DNA of 64,000 nucleotides from Yinghuangia sp051388915 (lineage in GTDB: Bacteria; Actinomycetota; Actinomycetes; Streptomycetales; Streptomycetaceae). The DNA lies in assembly GCF_051388915.1 (NCBI RefSeq), contig NZ_JBPKBH010000030.1:1-64000 (forward strand), in the 5' to 3' direction. The notes beneath the pieces were generated by a model. The model searched no databases and was not told the DNA's origin. It saw only the letters and a list, made by a program, of their open reading frames with translations. Below are positions 7,913 to 16,576 of this stretch, one piece after another. The first letter of the stretch is position 1. Each line of letters opens with the position of its first letter. The position numbers and the translations under genes are program-made.

Positions 7913-8407
7913 ATGGCCACCACGGTGAACACGCAGGCAGCAGTCGGCACTTCGCGCCGCATCACGGCGACGGCGGGCACGGATGCCGGAACGCGGACGC
8001 AGACGGCGGTCGGACCGGTCTGGAAGGTCGCGAGCCTTGCGTCACTGGGCGGCCTGGCGGTCGCCGGGATCTACGAGGCGATCGTGCGCGCGGCGGGCGT
8101 CTCGTTCGACATGGGTGCCTCGGCGGCCGACTCCAAGCCCGTTCCGGCCGGCGGCTTCGTCGGGTTCACCGTGATGTTCGCGGTGGCCGGGATCCTGTTC
8201 GCCCTGGCGCTGGCACGTTGGGCGAAGCGCCCGGGCCGCACGTACGCGGTCACCGCCTGGGCCGTCGTGGCCGCCTCGCTGGCGCTGCCCTTCCTGCCCC
8301 CGTACATGGACGGCGACACGCGCGTCGTGCTGGTCATCTCGCACCTGGTGGTCGCGGCCGCCGTCGTCCCGGTCGTCGCCAAGCGCCTCGACCGGATCAC
8401 TCGGTGA
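7913..8407 (+). CDS. DUF6069 family membrane protein
   Basis: A 164-residue small integral membrane protein with about four transmembrane helices (around residues 35-57, 80-100, 108-127 and 132-152) after a hydrophilic Thr/Ala-rich N-terminus. The sequence resembles DUF6069 proteins of Streptomyces. A GGAGG ribosome-binding site precedes the ATG. The role is unknown. It stands alone and is followed by a strong bidirectional hairpin. Confidence 0.8.
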   Translation: MATTVNTQAAVGTSRRITATAGTDAGTRTQTAVGPVWKVASLASLGGLAVAGIYEAIVRAAGVSFDMGASAADSKPVPAGGFVGFTVMFAVAGILFALALARWAKRPGRTYAVTAWAVVAASLALPFLPPYMDGDTRVVLVISHLVVAAAVVPVVAKRLDRITR

Positions 8408-8443
8408 CGGAACCCCCGCGCAGACACCGCACTGCGACCCCCA

Positions 8444-8477
8444 GAACGGCCCCGGGACCATCACCCCGGGGCCGTTC
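8444..8477. terminator. Bidirectional terminator overlapping the TauD stop codon
   Basis: Perfect 13-bp arms (8444-8456 and 8465-8477; arm GAACGGCCCCGGG) with an 8-base loop. The TGA of the minus-strand dioxygenase (8461-8463) lies in the loop and its last codons lie in the stem. The position is between convergent genes ending at 8407 and 8461. Confidence 0.75.
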
Positions 8478-9426
8478 CGCGTCCTGCGCCCGCAACATCC
8501 CCACCCACAGCCGCAATTCGCACACTCAGCCGCCCGTCGGCACCCCGTGCCACCTCACCCGCAACCGTCGTCCGATGCAGGATGCGCCGCACGTCACCGA
8601 AGTCCGCAACCGCCCGATGCTGTGTGGCTCGGTTGTCCCAGATGGCCACGTCCCCAGGCCGCCACGACCAACGCACGGTGTTCTCGACGCGTGTTATGTG
8701 GGTCTGGAAGAGCCGCATCAGAAGGTCGGACTGGTCGCGCGTATGCCCCACGATGCGCTGCGCGAAGTCACCCAATAGCAACGTGCGTTCACCGCTGACC
8801 GGATGCACGCACACAAGCGGGTGTTCGGCCTCCATGGGCGCCGCGGCGGCCATCTCGCGGTACCAGGCGTACGCCTCTGACTCACGGTCCCGTGCCAACG
8901 CGGCATAGTCGTACGCGTTGCTGTGCACCACCCGAAGCCGAACCGCGAGTTCCTGCAACGCGGGTGTCAGATCCTCGTACGCCGAAGCGGTGTCGGCCCA
9001 TATCGTGTCGCCGCCGGTCTCCGGGAGCACGATCGCGCGCAGCACGGACGCGGACGGGAAGTCCGCCATGAACGTGAGGTCCGTGTGCCACTGGTCGGCG
9101 AGGCCGCCGTACTCGCTGGTGATCGGATGGACGAACAGGCCTTCCTGGTCGACCAAAGGGTGCCCGACCGGCGGTCCGAGCCGGCTCGTGAACGCCACTT
9201 GCGCCGCGTCCGTCAGGTGCTGCTGCCCGCGGAAGAAGACCACCTTGTGGCGGTGCAGCGCGGTGCGGATCGCTTCCACGTTGTGCGGGCCGAGGTCGCC
9301 GGACAGGCGTACGCCGCCGATGATCGCGCCGATTCGCGGCGTCAGCGGGGATATGCCGATGACCTCGGGATCGGAGACGGTCACGGTGGATCCCCCGGTC
9401 GGTTCGACGGTGCGTGTGGTGGTCAT
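8461..9426 (-). CDS. TauD/TfdA family alpha-ketoglutarate-dependent dioxygenase
   Basis: A 321-residue non-haem Fe(II)/2-oxoglutarate dioxygenase. The Fe ligands H114 and D116 (QWHTDLTF) and the distal H270 (TQHRAVADF) are present, as is the downstream RRILHRTTV block that binds 2-oxoglutarate. It has the lengths and blocks of taurine/2,4-D dioxygenases, which hydroxylate sulfonates, phenoxyacids or amino-acid-like substrates. The ATG at 9426 is preferred because the upstream extension is Pro/Arg-rich; the ribosome-binding site is weak. It is divergent from the MDR gene at 9597. Substrate unknown. Confidence 0.88.
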   Translation of the reverse strand: MTTTRTVEPTGGSTVTVSDPEVIGISPLTPRIGAIIGGVRLSGDLGPHNVEAIRTALHRHKVVFFRGQQHLTDAAQVAFTSRLGPPVGHPLVDQEGLFVHPITSEYGGLADQWHTDLTFMADFPSASVLRAIVLPETGGDTIWADTASAYEDLTPALQELAVRLRVVHSNAYDYAALARDRESEAYAWYREMAAAAPMEAEHPLVCVHPVSGERTLLLGDFAQRIVGHTRDQSDLLMRLFQTHITRVENTVRWSWRPGDVAIWDNRATQHRAVADFGDVRRILHRTTVAGEVARGADGRLSVRIAAVGGDVAGAGRGTAPG

Positions 9427-9596
9427 CCTGGCAGGTCGGGATCGGGGACTTCGCGGCTGGTGGGGGAGGGCAAGGCGTGGCCTGATCCTTGCGAATGGTG
9501 GCTGTCCGGCCACTCGTCGCGGGCGGCGTCGGGCGGCAGGGTTGGTTTGCGGGCGATCGGATGGCGATCGGCCACGAGGCAACCGAGGAGATCGAG

Positions 9597-10541
9597 ATGA
9601 AGATGAGGGCGATTGGCCAGGACGGGTTCGGCGGTCCTGAGGTGCTCAAGGTGGTCGAGGTCGAGCGGCCGGAGCCGGGACCCGCGGAGGTGTTGGTGCG
9701 GGTGCACGCGGCGGGGGTCAATCCGACCGACTCGTGGCACCGCGCGACCGGCGGGCTCGCGGGCGGTGCGGCGCCGATCCGACTTGGGTGGGACGTGTCC
9801 GGAGTGGTGGAGGCGGTCGGCCTCGGCGTGACGCTCTTCCGGCCCGGCGACGAGGTGTTCGGTATGCCGCGCCACCCGGCTCCGGCCGGGACATATGCGG
9901 AGTACGTCACCTCCCCGGCCCGCCACCTGGCCCTCAAGCCGGCCGCGCTCTCGCACGCCGAGGCCGCCGCCCTGCCGCTCGCCGCGCTGACCGGGTGGCA
10001 GGCGCTGGTCGACGTGGCCGGGGTCCGCGAGGGGCAGCGGGTCCTTGTGCACGCGGCGGCGGGTGGGGTCGGGCACCTTGCGGTGCAGATCGCGAAGGCG
10101 CGCGGGGCGTACGTCATCGGGACCGCGCGCGAGGCCAAGCACGGGTTCCTGCGCGAGCTCGGTGCCGACGAGGCCGTGGACTACACGCAGGTCGACTTCG
10201 CCGAGGCGGTGCGGGACGTGGACGTCGTCCTCGACGCGATAGGCGGCGAGTACGGCCCGCGCTCGTTGCGTACCCTCCGCCCCGGCGGCATCGTCGTCTC
10301 CCTCGCCTCGCCCGCCGAGGCGCGCCTCTCGGAGGAGGCCGAACCGCTGGGCCTGCGCGCGGCGTTCATGGCGGTCGAGGCCGATCACGCGGGCATGCGC
10401 GCGATCGCGGCCCTCGCCGAGAGCGGCCGGCTGCGTCCGCGCATCGAGGCCGTGCTGCCGCTCGAACTGGCCGCACAGGCCCACGAGAGCGCGGAGAGCG
10501 GGCGCACCACGGGGAAGATCGTGCTCGCCGTGGCGGATTGA
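9597..10541 (+). CDS. NADP-dependent MDR oxidoreductase (quinone oxidoreductase type)
   Basis: A 314-residue medium-chain reductase lacking zinc-binding cysteines, like quinone oxidoreductases. The GroES-like half ends around HLALKPAALSHAEAAALPLAALTGWQAL, and the Rossmann loop is VHAAAGGVGHLAVQIAKARGA. The ATG at 9597 has GAGGAG 7 bases upstream, so earlier in-frame ATGs were rejected. It is divergent from the TauD gene. Its 3' end is followed by the 36-bp tandem repeat array. Substrate unknown. Confidence 0.88.
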   Translation: MKMRAIGQDGFGGPEVLKVVEVERPEPGPAEVLVRVHAAGVNPTDSWHRATGGLAGGAAPIRLGWDVSGVVEAVGLGVTLFRPGDEVFGMPRHPAPAGTYAEYVTSPARHLALKPAALSHAEAAALPLAALTGWQALVDVAGVREGQRVLVHAAAGGVGHLAVQIAKARGAYVIGTAREAKHGFLRELGADEAVDYTQVDFAEAVRDVDVVLDAIGGEYGPRSLRTLRPGGIVVSLASPAEARLSEEAEPLGLRAAFMAVEADHAGMRAIAALAESGRLRPRIEAVLPLELAAQAHESAESGRTTGKIVLAVAD

Positions 10542-10614
10542 GCGGGAGATGGACGGGGAGCAGGGGGGGCGGGCACCCGCAACTCCGCACGTCCGCCCCG
10601 CTCCCGCGCACCTG

Positions 10615-11463
10615 CCCCGCGCCGCGCGTCCGCCCGGCCACGCGCACCTGCCCCGCGCCGCGCGTCCGCCCGGCCACGCGCACCTGCCCCGCGCCGCGCG
10701 TCCGCCCGGCCACGCGCACCTGCCCCGCGCCGCGCGTCCGCCCGGCCACGCGCACCTGCCCCGCGCCGCGCGTCCGCCCGGCCACGCGCACCTGCCCCGC
10801 GCCGCGCGTCCGCCCGGCCACGCGCACCTGCCCCGCGCCGCGCGTCCGCCCGGCCACGCGCACCTGCCCCGCGCCGCGCGTCCGCCCGGCCACGCGCACC
10901 TGCCCCGCGCCGCGCGTCCGCCCGGCCACGCGCACCTGCCCCGCGCCGCGCGTCCGCCCGGCCACGCGCACCTGCCCCGCGCCGCGCGTCCGCCCGGCCA
11001 CGCGCACCTGCCCCGCGCCGCGCGTCCGCCCGGCCACGCGCACCTGCCCCGCGCCGCGCGTCCGCCCGGCCACGCGCACCTGCCCCGCGCCGCGCGTCCG
11101 CCCGGCCACGCGCACCTGCCCCGCGCCGCGCGTCCGCCCGGCCACGCGCACCTGCCCCGCGCCGCGCGTCCGCCCGGCCACGCGCACCTGCCCCGCGCCG
11201 CGCGTCCGCCCGGCCACGCGCACCTGCCCCGCGCCGCGCGTCCGCCCGGCCACGCGCACCTGCCCCGCGCCGCGCGTCCGCCCGGCCACGCGCACCTGCC
11301 CCGCGCCGCGCGTCCGCCCGGCCACGCGCACCTGCCCCGCGCCGCGCGTCCGCCCGGCCACGCGCACCTGCCCCGCGCCGCGCGTCCGCCCGGCCACGCG
11401 CACCTGCCCCGCGCCGCGCGTCCGCCCGGCCACGCGCACCTGCCCCGCGCCGCGCGTCCGCCC
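10615..11463. repeat. 36-bp tandem repeat array, 23 perfect copies plus a partial copy
   Basis: Twenty-three identical 36-base units run from 10615 to 11442, followed by 21 bases of a 24th copy to 11463. No sequence variation between copies is visible and there are no spacers, so this is not CRISPR. Each unit contains an inverted repeat CGCGT-N10-ACGCG and could fold as a small hairpin. The unit length is divisible by three, so frames stay open through it on both strands; one plus frame would read PRAARPPGHAHL repeatedly. The array lies between convergent genes ending at 10541 and 11481, so I treat it as noncoding. Complete identity implies recent expansion or strong homogenisation. Confidence 0.95.
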
Positions 11464-11480
11464 CGCGCACTCGTTCCGGC

Positions 11481-13022
11481 CTACTCCGAATAGCGCCGGC
11501 GCAGTTCGCGCTTGAGGATCTTGTGCGACGGGCCGAGCGGCATCTCGTCGACGAACTCGATGCGGCGCGGGTACTTGTGGCGGCCCAGGCGCTCCCGCGC
11601 CCACGCGACGATGTCGTCCTCGGACGGCTTCGCGTCGGCCGCGGTGTCCGCGACGACGACGGCGCAGACTTCCTCGCCGTGCACCGGGTCGGGCAGGCCG
11701 ATCACCGCGACCTGGGTGATCGCGGGGTGCCGCATCAGCACGTCCTCGACCTCCAACGGGTAGACGTTGAAGCCGCCGCGGATCACGATGTCCTTCTTCC
11801 GGTCCACGATCCGCAGGAAGCCGTCGGTGTCCTTGGTGCCCAGGTCGCCGGTGCGGAACCAGCCGTCCACCAAGGCCTCTTGGGTGGCCTCGGGACGGCC
11901 GAGGTAGCCGCTGAAGACGTTGTGGCCGCGGATGACGACCTCGCCGAGCGTGTCGTGCGGTAGGAGTTCGATGCGTTCGTCGAGGTCCGCGCGGGCTATC
12001 TCGACCTCGACGCCCCACAGCGGGTGGCCGACTGTGCCCGCCCGGGCACCGAAGGCCGGCTGGTTGACGGTGGTGCCCGGCGACGTCTCGGACAGCCCGT
12101 AGCCCTCGAACACCGGGGCGCCGTACACCTTTTCGAAGTCCTCCAGCACCGACGTCGGGAGCGCGGCGCCCCCGGAGATGCAGAACCGCAGCTTCGGCAA
12201 ACGCTCGGCGTGCCGCGCGGCCTCGATGAGCGCGACGTACATCGTCGGGACGCCGTGGAAGGACGTGACGCCCTCGTCCGCCATCAGCTTCACCGCGTCG
12301 GCCGCGGTGAACCTCGGCAGCAGCACGAGCGTCGCGCCCGCCCGCCAGGTGGAGTTCATGCTGACCGTCTGCCCGAACGAGTGGAACAGCGGCAGCGCGC
12401 CGAGCGCTACGTCGTCGGCGCGCACGTCGTTGGTGTCGAAGGCGTTGACCGTCGCGTTCATCACCATGTTGAGATGACTCAGCACCGCGCCCTTCGGAAC
12501 TCCCGTGGTACCGCTGGTGTAGAAGACCACCGCCGGATCCTCGGAATCGCGCGTCACGTACGTCGGAAGCGGCTCGACATCCGCGGCCAGGTCCTCCAGC
12601 CGCCCGTCCGCCCCCGGCACCGGGACGTCGGGGCCGAGCGTGATCATCCGGACCCCGACCCGGGCCGCCGCCGCGGCGCCGGTCTCGGCCTGCGCCACGT
12701 GGCACAGCAGCAGGGACGCGCCGCTGTCGCGCAGCACGTGCTCGGCCTCGTCCACGGTCAGCAGCAGGTGGACCGGGACGACGACGCCGCCCGCAGCCAG
12801 CACCGCGTAGTAGGCGCGGGGGAATTCGCTGGTGTTGGGGGCCATGAGCGCCACCCGGTCGCCGGGACGTACGCCCAGGCGTTCGAGCGCGGCCGCCTGC
12901 CCGCGCGCCTGCCGCCACAACTCCGCGAAACCGATCCGTTGTGCGCCCTCCACGAGGGCGGTGTGCTCCGGACGGCGCCAGGCCGGCTCCGCCAGCACGG
13001 CGGCGAGGGACAACATGGCCAT
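11481..13022 (-). CDS. AMP-dependent acyl-CoA synthetase (fatty acid--CoA ligase-like)
   Basis: A 513-residue ANL-superfamily ligase that activates a carboxylate with ATP and transfers it to CoA. Core motifs are visible: the P-loop YTSGTTGVPKGA, the A5 region GYGLSETSPG, the A8 block GWFRTGDLGTKDTDGFLRIV followed by DRKKDIVIRGGFNVYP, and the catalytic lysine in GPSHKILKREL. I chose the ATG at 13022 (GGAG 8 bases upstream); a TTG at 13052 is possible but poorly supported. It is divergent from a TetR regulator; a perfect palindrome lies upstream at 13068-13080. Chain-length preference cannot be read from sequence. Its 3' end abuts the tandem array. Confidence 0.9.
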   Translation of the reverse strand: MAMLSLAAVLAEPAWRRPEHTALVEGAQRIGFAELWRQARGQAAALERLGVRPGDRVALMAPNTSEFPRAYYAVLAAGGVVVPVHLLLTVDEAEHVLRDSGASLLLCHVAQAETGAAAAARVGVRMITLGPDVPVPGADGRLEDLAADVEPLPTYVTRDSEDPAVVFYTSGTTGVPKGAVLSHLNMVMNATVNAFDTNDVRADDVALGALPLFHSFGQTVSMNSTWRAGATLVLLPRFTAADAVKLMADEGVTSFHGVPTMYVALIEAARHAERLPKLRFCISGGAALPTSVLEDFEKVYGAPVFEGYGLSETSPGTTVNQPAFGARAGTVGHPLWGVEVEIARADLDERIELLPHDTLGEVVIRGHNVFSGYLGRPEATQEALVDGWFRTGDLGTKDTDGFLRIVDRKKDIVIRGGFNVYPLEVEDVLMRHPAITQVAVIGLPDPVHGEEVCAVVVADTAADAKPSEDDIVAWARERLGRHKYPRRIEFVDEMPLGPSHKILKRELRRRYSE

Positions 13023-13067
13023 CTGCGGTGCTCCGTTCCCCGTGATCGACAAGGTACGTTCACATAG

Positions 13068-13080
13068 TTAGCAGTGCTAA
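13068..13080. promoter_or_regulatory. TetR-type operator
   Basis: TTAGCA-G-TGCTAA is a perfect 13-base palindrome in a short AT-rich stretch between the divergent ligase and TetR genes, 45 bases from the ligase start. Size and location fit an operator for the adjacent TetR regulator. Confidence 0.65.
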
Positions 13081-13220
13081 TTTTGGACTATAGACTTGCT
13101 CGCCCCACCAGGGAAGAGCCGCCGCCGCGCATCGGCCCCGACTCGGACCGGAGGCACGACCGAGGCACGTCCGAGACGCCGACTGAGACAATGCGGCGCA
13201 CACCCCAGGAGGCACGCATC

Positions 13221-13883
13221 GTGGGCCGGCCCCGCCAACCGCTGCTCAGCCGCGACCGCATCGTCGACACCGCCCTGGCCCTCGTGGACGCGGAGGGGCT
13301 GGACGTCGTCTCGACCCGGCGCCTGGCCGCCGAGCTGGGGGTCAGCGGCCCCGCGCTGTACAACCACTTCGCGACCAAGGACGAGCTCATCGACGCGGTG
13401 GTCGACACCGTCCTCGGCGAGGTGGACATCAGCGTGTTCGCGAAGGTGCCGGCCCGCGCGGACCGGGACGACTCGATGACCTGGGACGAGGCGCTGCGCG
13501 TGTGGGCCCGCTCGTACCACGCCGTGCTGGGCGCGCACCCCAACCTCGTGCCCGCGCTCGCCCCCGGTCCGGCGCGTCGGCCGAACGCGCTGCGCATGGC
13601 CGACGCGGTGTTCGGGGCGCTCGTCGTCTCCGGCTGGCCGCGCGCCCAGGCCACGCGCGTCGGGGTGCTGATGCGCTACTTCGTCACCGGTTCCGCGCTC
13701 GGCTCGTTCGCGGGAGGGTTCCCGGACGACGCCGCACTGTACGCGGGGGAGTACCCGCACCTGGACCAGGCCCATCTGCTCGCGGACGCGCAGCGCGAGA
13801 TCAACGAGAACGCGTTCGAGGCGGGCCTGGAGGCGCTGCTGTACGGCCTGGCGGACCGCTACGCGCGGGTGCGGGTGCGTTGA
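13221..13883 (+). CDS. TetR family transcriptional regulator (TetR C-terminal class)
   Basis: A 220-residue regulator. The HTH is at about residues 15-60, with RRLAAELGVSGPALYNHFATKDELIDAVVD. The long C-terminal domain resembles the TetR_C family of tetracycline-repressor-like proteins. I chose the GTG at 13221 because AGGAGG sits at 13207-13212; longer frames reach back to 13074 without a ribosome-binding site and would cover the operator. It probably represses the divergent acyl-CoA ligase, with an acyl-CoA or aromatic ligand as a guess. Confidence 0.87.
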   Translation: MGRPRQPLLSRDRIVDTALALVDAEGLDVVSTRRLAAELGVSGPALYNHFATKDELIDAVVDTVLGEVDISVFAKVPARADRDDSMTWDEALRVWARSYHAVLGAHPNLVPALAPGPARRPNALRMADAVFGALVVSGWPRAQATRVGVLMRYFVTGSALGSFAGGFPDDAALYAGEYPHLDQAHLLADAQREINENAFEAGLEALLYGLADRYARVRVR

Positions 13884-14114
13884 GCTGAGGTCTCCGAAGT
13901 GCCGTGGAGGCCACTCTCGGCCTCTGCCGGCGCCGCGCGCCCAGCGCCGCCGCGCCACGGGCTTGAGTCGAGGACAAGCCACGAGCTGAGCCACACGGGG
14001 TACGTCTCCCGGCGTCCGCGCAAAAAGTCCGCGCGGCACCGATGAGTTCCCGGACGTGGGTGAGTCCATAGAAAGACGGCACTTTCGCGCACCACACCCA
14101 GCAGGAGGCTCCCC
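13884..14114. other. Intergenic region upstream of the VOC gene
   Basis: About 230 bases. AGGAGG precedes the VOC ATG at 14115. An 8-base direct repeat (GTCCGCGC) occurs twice around 14015-14040. No gene or strong hairpin was found. Confidence 0.4.
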
Positions 14115-14609
14115 ATGACCGGCAGCGGATTCACCACGTGCCTCTGGTTCGACGGCCAGGCCGAGGAGGCCGCGGCGCACTACCTGTCGATCTTCAAGAA
14201 CGGCTCCATCGGCCGCGCCACCCGCTACCCCGAGGGCGACTACCCCGAGGGCACGATGGGCAAGCCCGGCGACGTCATGGAGATCGAGTTCGAGGTCAAC
14301 GGCCACAAGTTCGTCGGCCTCAACGGCGGCCCGCAGTTCAAGTTCAACGAGGCCATCTCGTTCCAGATCCCGTGTGCGGACCAGGCCGAGGTCGACTATT
14401 ACTGGGACAAGCTCTCCGAAGGCGGCGAGAAGGGCCCGTGCGGCTGGCTCAAGGACAAGTTCGGCCTGTCCTGGCAGGTCTTCCCGTCCGAGCTCGTCGA
14501 CATGATCACCGATGCCGACCCGGACAAGGCCCGCCGCGCCACCGAGGCCATGATGAAGATGTCGAAGATCGACCTCGACACGCTGCGCAAGGCGTTCGCC
14601 GGAGAGTGA
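14115..14609 (+). CDS. VOC superfamily protein (PhnB-like)
   Basis: A 164-residue vicinal-oxygen-chelate fold protein of the PhnB/DUF1338-unrelated class often labelled 3-demethylubiquinone methyltransferase-like. It starts TTCLWFDGQAEEAAAHYLSI, typical of the family, followed by a GDVMEIEFEVNGHKFVGLNG strand and a C-terminal WQVFP segment. No enzymatic function is established for most members. AGGAGG lies 7 bases before the ATG. It ends shortly before the first assembly gap. Confidence 0.88.
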   Translation: MTGSGFTTCLWFDGQAEEAAAHYLSIFKNGSIGRATRYPEGDYPEGTMGKPGDVMEIEFEVNGHKFVGLNGGPQFKFNEAISFQIPCADQAEVDYYWDKLSEGGEKGPCGWLKDKFGLSWQVFPSELVDMITDADPDKARRATEAMMKMSKIDLDTLRKAFAGE

Positions 14610-14656
14610 GGCCCGCCGCGGCCCACACACGCAGGGCGCGCCTCTGTCGAAAGACA

Positions 14657-14767
14657 NNNNNNNNNNNNNNNNNNNNNNNNNNNNNNNNNNNNNNNNNNNN
14701 NNNNNNNNNNNNNNNNNNNNNNNNNNNNNNNNNNNNNNNNNNNNNNNNNNNNNNNNNNNNNNNNNNN
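14657..14767. other. Assembly gap (N run)
   Basis: 111 Ns between the VOC gene and the ABC transporter operon. No gene is visibly interrupted, so a small gene or a repeat could be hidden here. Confidence 0.99.
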
Positions 14768-14811
14768 CGCGCCCTTTCCTTCGGCCGATGTCCGGCCCCC
14801 CGTCGGCTTCA

Positions 14812-14817
14812 TAGCGT
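14812..14817 (+). promoter_or_regulatory. Leaderless-type -10 box (TAGCGT) for the ABC operon
   Basis: TAGCGT followed by 7 bases and the ATG at 14825, with no ribosome-binding site. Transcription would begin at or next to the start codon. The same layout recurs at several genes in this window. Confidence 0.5.
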
Positions 14818-14824
14818 CGTCCCC

Positions 14825-15727
14825 ATGATCACTCTGGAACGCCTCACCAAGCGGTACGGGGACGCCACCGCGGTCGACGACCTCAGCCTCGTGGTCCGCC
14901 CCGGCCGCGTCACCGGGTTCCTCGGGCCGAACGGTGCGGGGAAGTCCACCACGATGCGCATGGTCCTCGGCCTCGACCGGCCCACGTCGGGCCGCGCGCT
15001 GGTCGGCGGCCGTCCGTACGCCGAACTGGCCGAACCCCTCCGCGAGGTGGGCGCGCTGCTCGACGCGAAGGCCCTGCACCCGGGGCGTTCGGCCCGCGAC
15101 CACCTCCGTGCGCTGGCCCGCACGCACGACATCCCGCGGGCACGCGTCGACGAAGTCCTCGGCGTGGTGGGCCTGTCCGACGTGGCGGGGCGTCGCGCCG
15201 GGACGTTCTCGCTCGGCATGGGCCAGCGTCTCGGCATCGCCGCCGCGCTGCTCGGCGACCCCGCGACGCTGATGTTCGACGAGCCGGTCAACGGCCTCGA
15301 CCCGGACGGCGTGGTGTGGATCCGCGGCCTGATCCGCTCGCTCGCCGCCGAGGGCCGCACGGTCTTCGTCTCCAGCCACCTGATGAGCGAAATGGAGCTC
15401 ACCGCCGACCAGTTGGTGGTGATCGGACGCGGGAGGCTGCTCGCGGACGCCCCGCTCGCCGAGGTGCTGGCCGGGGCACCGACGGCCGGTGTCACCGTAC
15501 GCGGCCCCGAACTCGCGGAACTGGCCCGTGACCTGGCCGCCGCCGGAGCCAGCGTGCGGGACGACGGCGACCGGCTCTCGGTGGGCGGCGCCTCGCTGGA
15601 GGACGTGGGTCGCGCCGCACATCGCCTCGGCGTCCTGCTCCACGAACTGAGCCCGCGTCAGGTCTCGCTCGAACAGGCGTACATGGAACTGACGGCCGAC
15701 GCCGTGGAGTACGGAGGCACCCGATGA
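14825..15727 (+). CDS. ABC transporter ATP-binding protein (DrrA/NatA-like exporter type)
   Basis: A 300-residue ATPase. Walker A is GPNGAGKST (about residues 38-46). The signature is FSLGMGQRL rather than LSGGQ, as usual in this subfamily. Walker B is LMFDEPVNGLDPDG, and the switch histidine is in VSSHLMSEME. It pairs with the permease at 15724, overlapping as ATGA. Such pairs often export antibiotics or lipids or respond to envelope stress. A NarL two-component system faces it at 16577-18675 and may regulate it. Confidence 0.92.
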   Translation: MITLERLTKRYGDATAVDDLSLVVRPGRVTGFLGPNGAGKSTTMRMVLGLDRPTSGRALVGGRPYAELAEPLREVGALLDAKALHPGRSARDHLRALARTHDIPRARVDEVLGVVGLSDVAGRRAGTFSLGMGQRLGIAAALLGDPATLMFDEPVNGLDPDGVVWIRGLIRSLAAEGRTVFVSSHLMSEMELTADQLVVIGRGRLLADAPLAEVLAGAPTAGVTVRGPELAELARDLAAAGASVRDDGDRLSVGGASLEDVGRAAHRLGVLLHELSPRQVSLEQAYMELTADAVEYGGTR

Positions 15728-16473
15728 CCGCGCTGCGACTGGCCGCCCTGCGGCGTTCCCTCGGATCCGAGTGGATCAAGCTGTGGACCGTGCGCTCGAC
15801 CTGGTGGGCGCTGTCCGCTGCCGTCCTCCTGATGGCCGGGTGCGCCGCCATCATGGGCGGCGACTTCGCCGGGGACGTCGAGAACGGCGAGACCACCGAC
15901 GGCACTTCGATGGGCATCGCGGAACCCGCAGTGGACGCCGCGATGCTCGCGCAGTTCGGCCTCATCGCCTTCGCGATGCTCGCCGTCACCGGCGAGTTCG
16001 GCACCGGGGCGATCCGCGGCACGCTGTGCGCCGACCCCCGGCGCGGCCGGGTGCTGCTCGCGAAGACCCTGGCGGTGAGCGCGGTGGCGGTGCCGCTCGC
16101 GCTCGTCCTGGCGCTGCTCGGCCTCGCCGCCGGGGACGCCACGCTCGGCGAGTACGGCACCGGCGGCGGCGTCGCCGAAGACGTCGCGGCGATCACCGTC
16201 TATCTCGCCCTGGCCGCGGTGTTCACCGTCGGCGTGGGGGCGCTGCTGCGCAACTCGGTCGGCACGCTCAGCGCGGTGATCGTGCTGCTCCTCGCACTAC
16301 CCGTCACCCTCGGCGCGGACCGTTCCGCCTACCTGCCCGGCGGCGCGGGCATCAACCTGCTGGGCGGCGAGGACCCGCCGTACTCGCGGCTCACCGCCGC
16401 GGTGCTGTTCGCCGGCTGGACGCTGGCCGCACAACTCGCGGGCTACGCTGCACTGCGCCGCCGCGACGTGTGA
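15724..16473 (+). CDS. ABC transporter permease (ABC-2 type)
   Basis: A 249-residue permease with about six transmembrane segments, including LVGALSAAVLLMAGCAAIM-like and AMLAVTGEFGTGAIRGTL regions; the latter EFGTGAIRGTL motif is typical of actinobacterial ABC-2 permeases. The start overlaps the ATPase stop by 4 bases. With the ATPase it forms a complete half-transporter pair. Confidence 0.88.
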   Translation: MTALRLAALRRSLGSEWIKLWTVRSTWWALSAAVLLMAGCAAIMGGDFAGDVENGETTDGTSMGIAEPAVDAAMLAQFGLIAFAMLAVTGEFGTGAIRGTLCADPRRGRVLLAKTLAVSAVAVPLALVLALLGLAAGDATLGEYGTGGGVAEDVAAITVYLALAAVFTVGVGALLRNSVGTLSAVIVLLLALPVTLGADRSAYLPGGAGINLLGGEDPPYSRLTAAVLFAGWTLAAQLAGYAALRRRDV

Positions 16474-16576
16474 CATCCATACCTGGGTGTCCACACCGGG
16501 TTACCCGCACCGGGTTGCCCGCACCCGGACATCCACACTCAGACATCCACGCTCAGACATCCAGAGGAGCATCCGC
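16474..16576. repeat. Short repeats and hairpin between convergent genes
   Basis: The 103 bases hold degenerate repeats. ACCGGGTTxCCCGC occurs twice, and ACATCCACxCTCAG occurs about 2.5 times near 16528-16563. A CCGGGT-N7-ACCCGG hairpin at 16510-16528 may act as the terminator for the permease and the convergent response regulator. Confidence 0.6.

Noticed and set aside
10615..11463. CRISPR array.
   Set aside because: Units are contiguous with no spacers, and no cas genes are nearby.
10549..11493. Open frame of 314 codons through the 36-bp repeats (PRAARPPGHAHL repeated), starting 8 bases after the MDR stop.
   Set aside because: The unit length is divisible by three, so frames stay open on both strands by construction. 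Spacing between the purine stretch and ATG is too short, and the frame runs antisense into the acyl-CoA ligase 3' end.
10366..12918. Long minus-strand open frame of 850 codons.
   Set aside because: A GC-rich shadow frame of the acyl-CoA ligase and the repeat array; Arg/Gly/Ala-rich with no domain.
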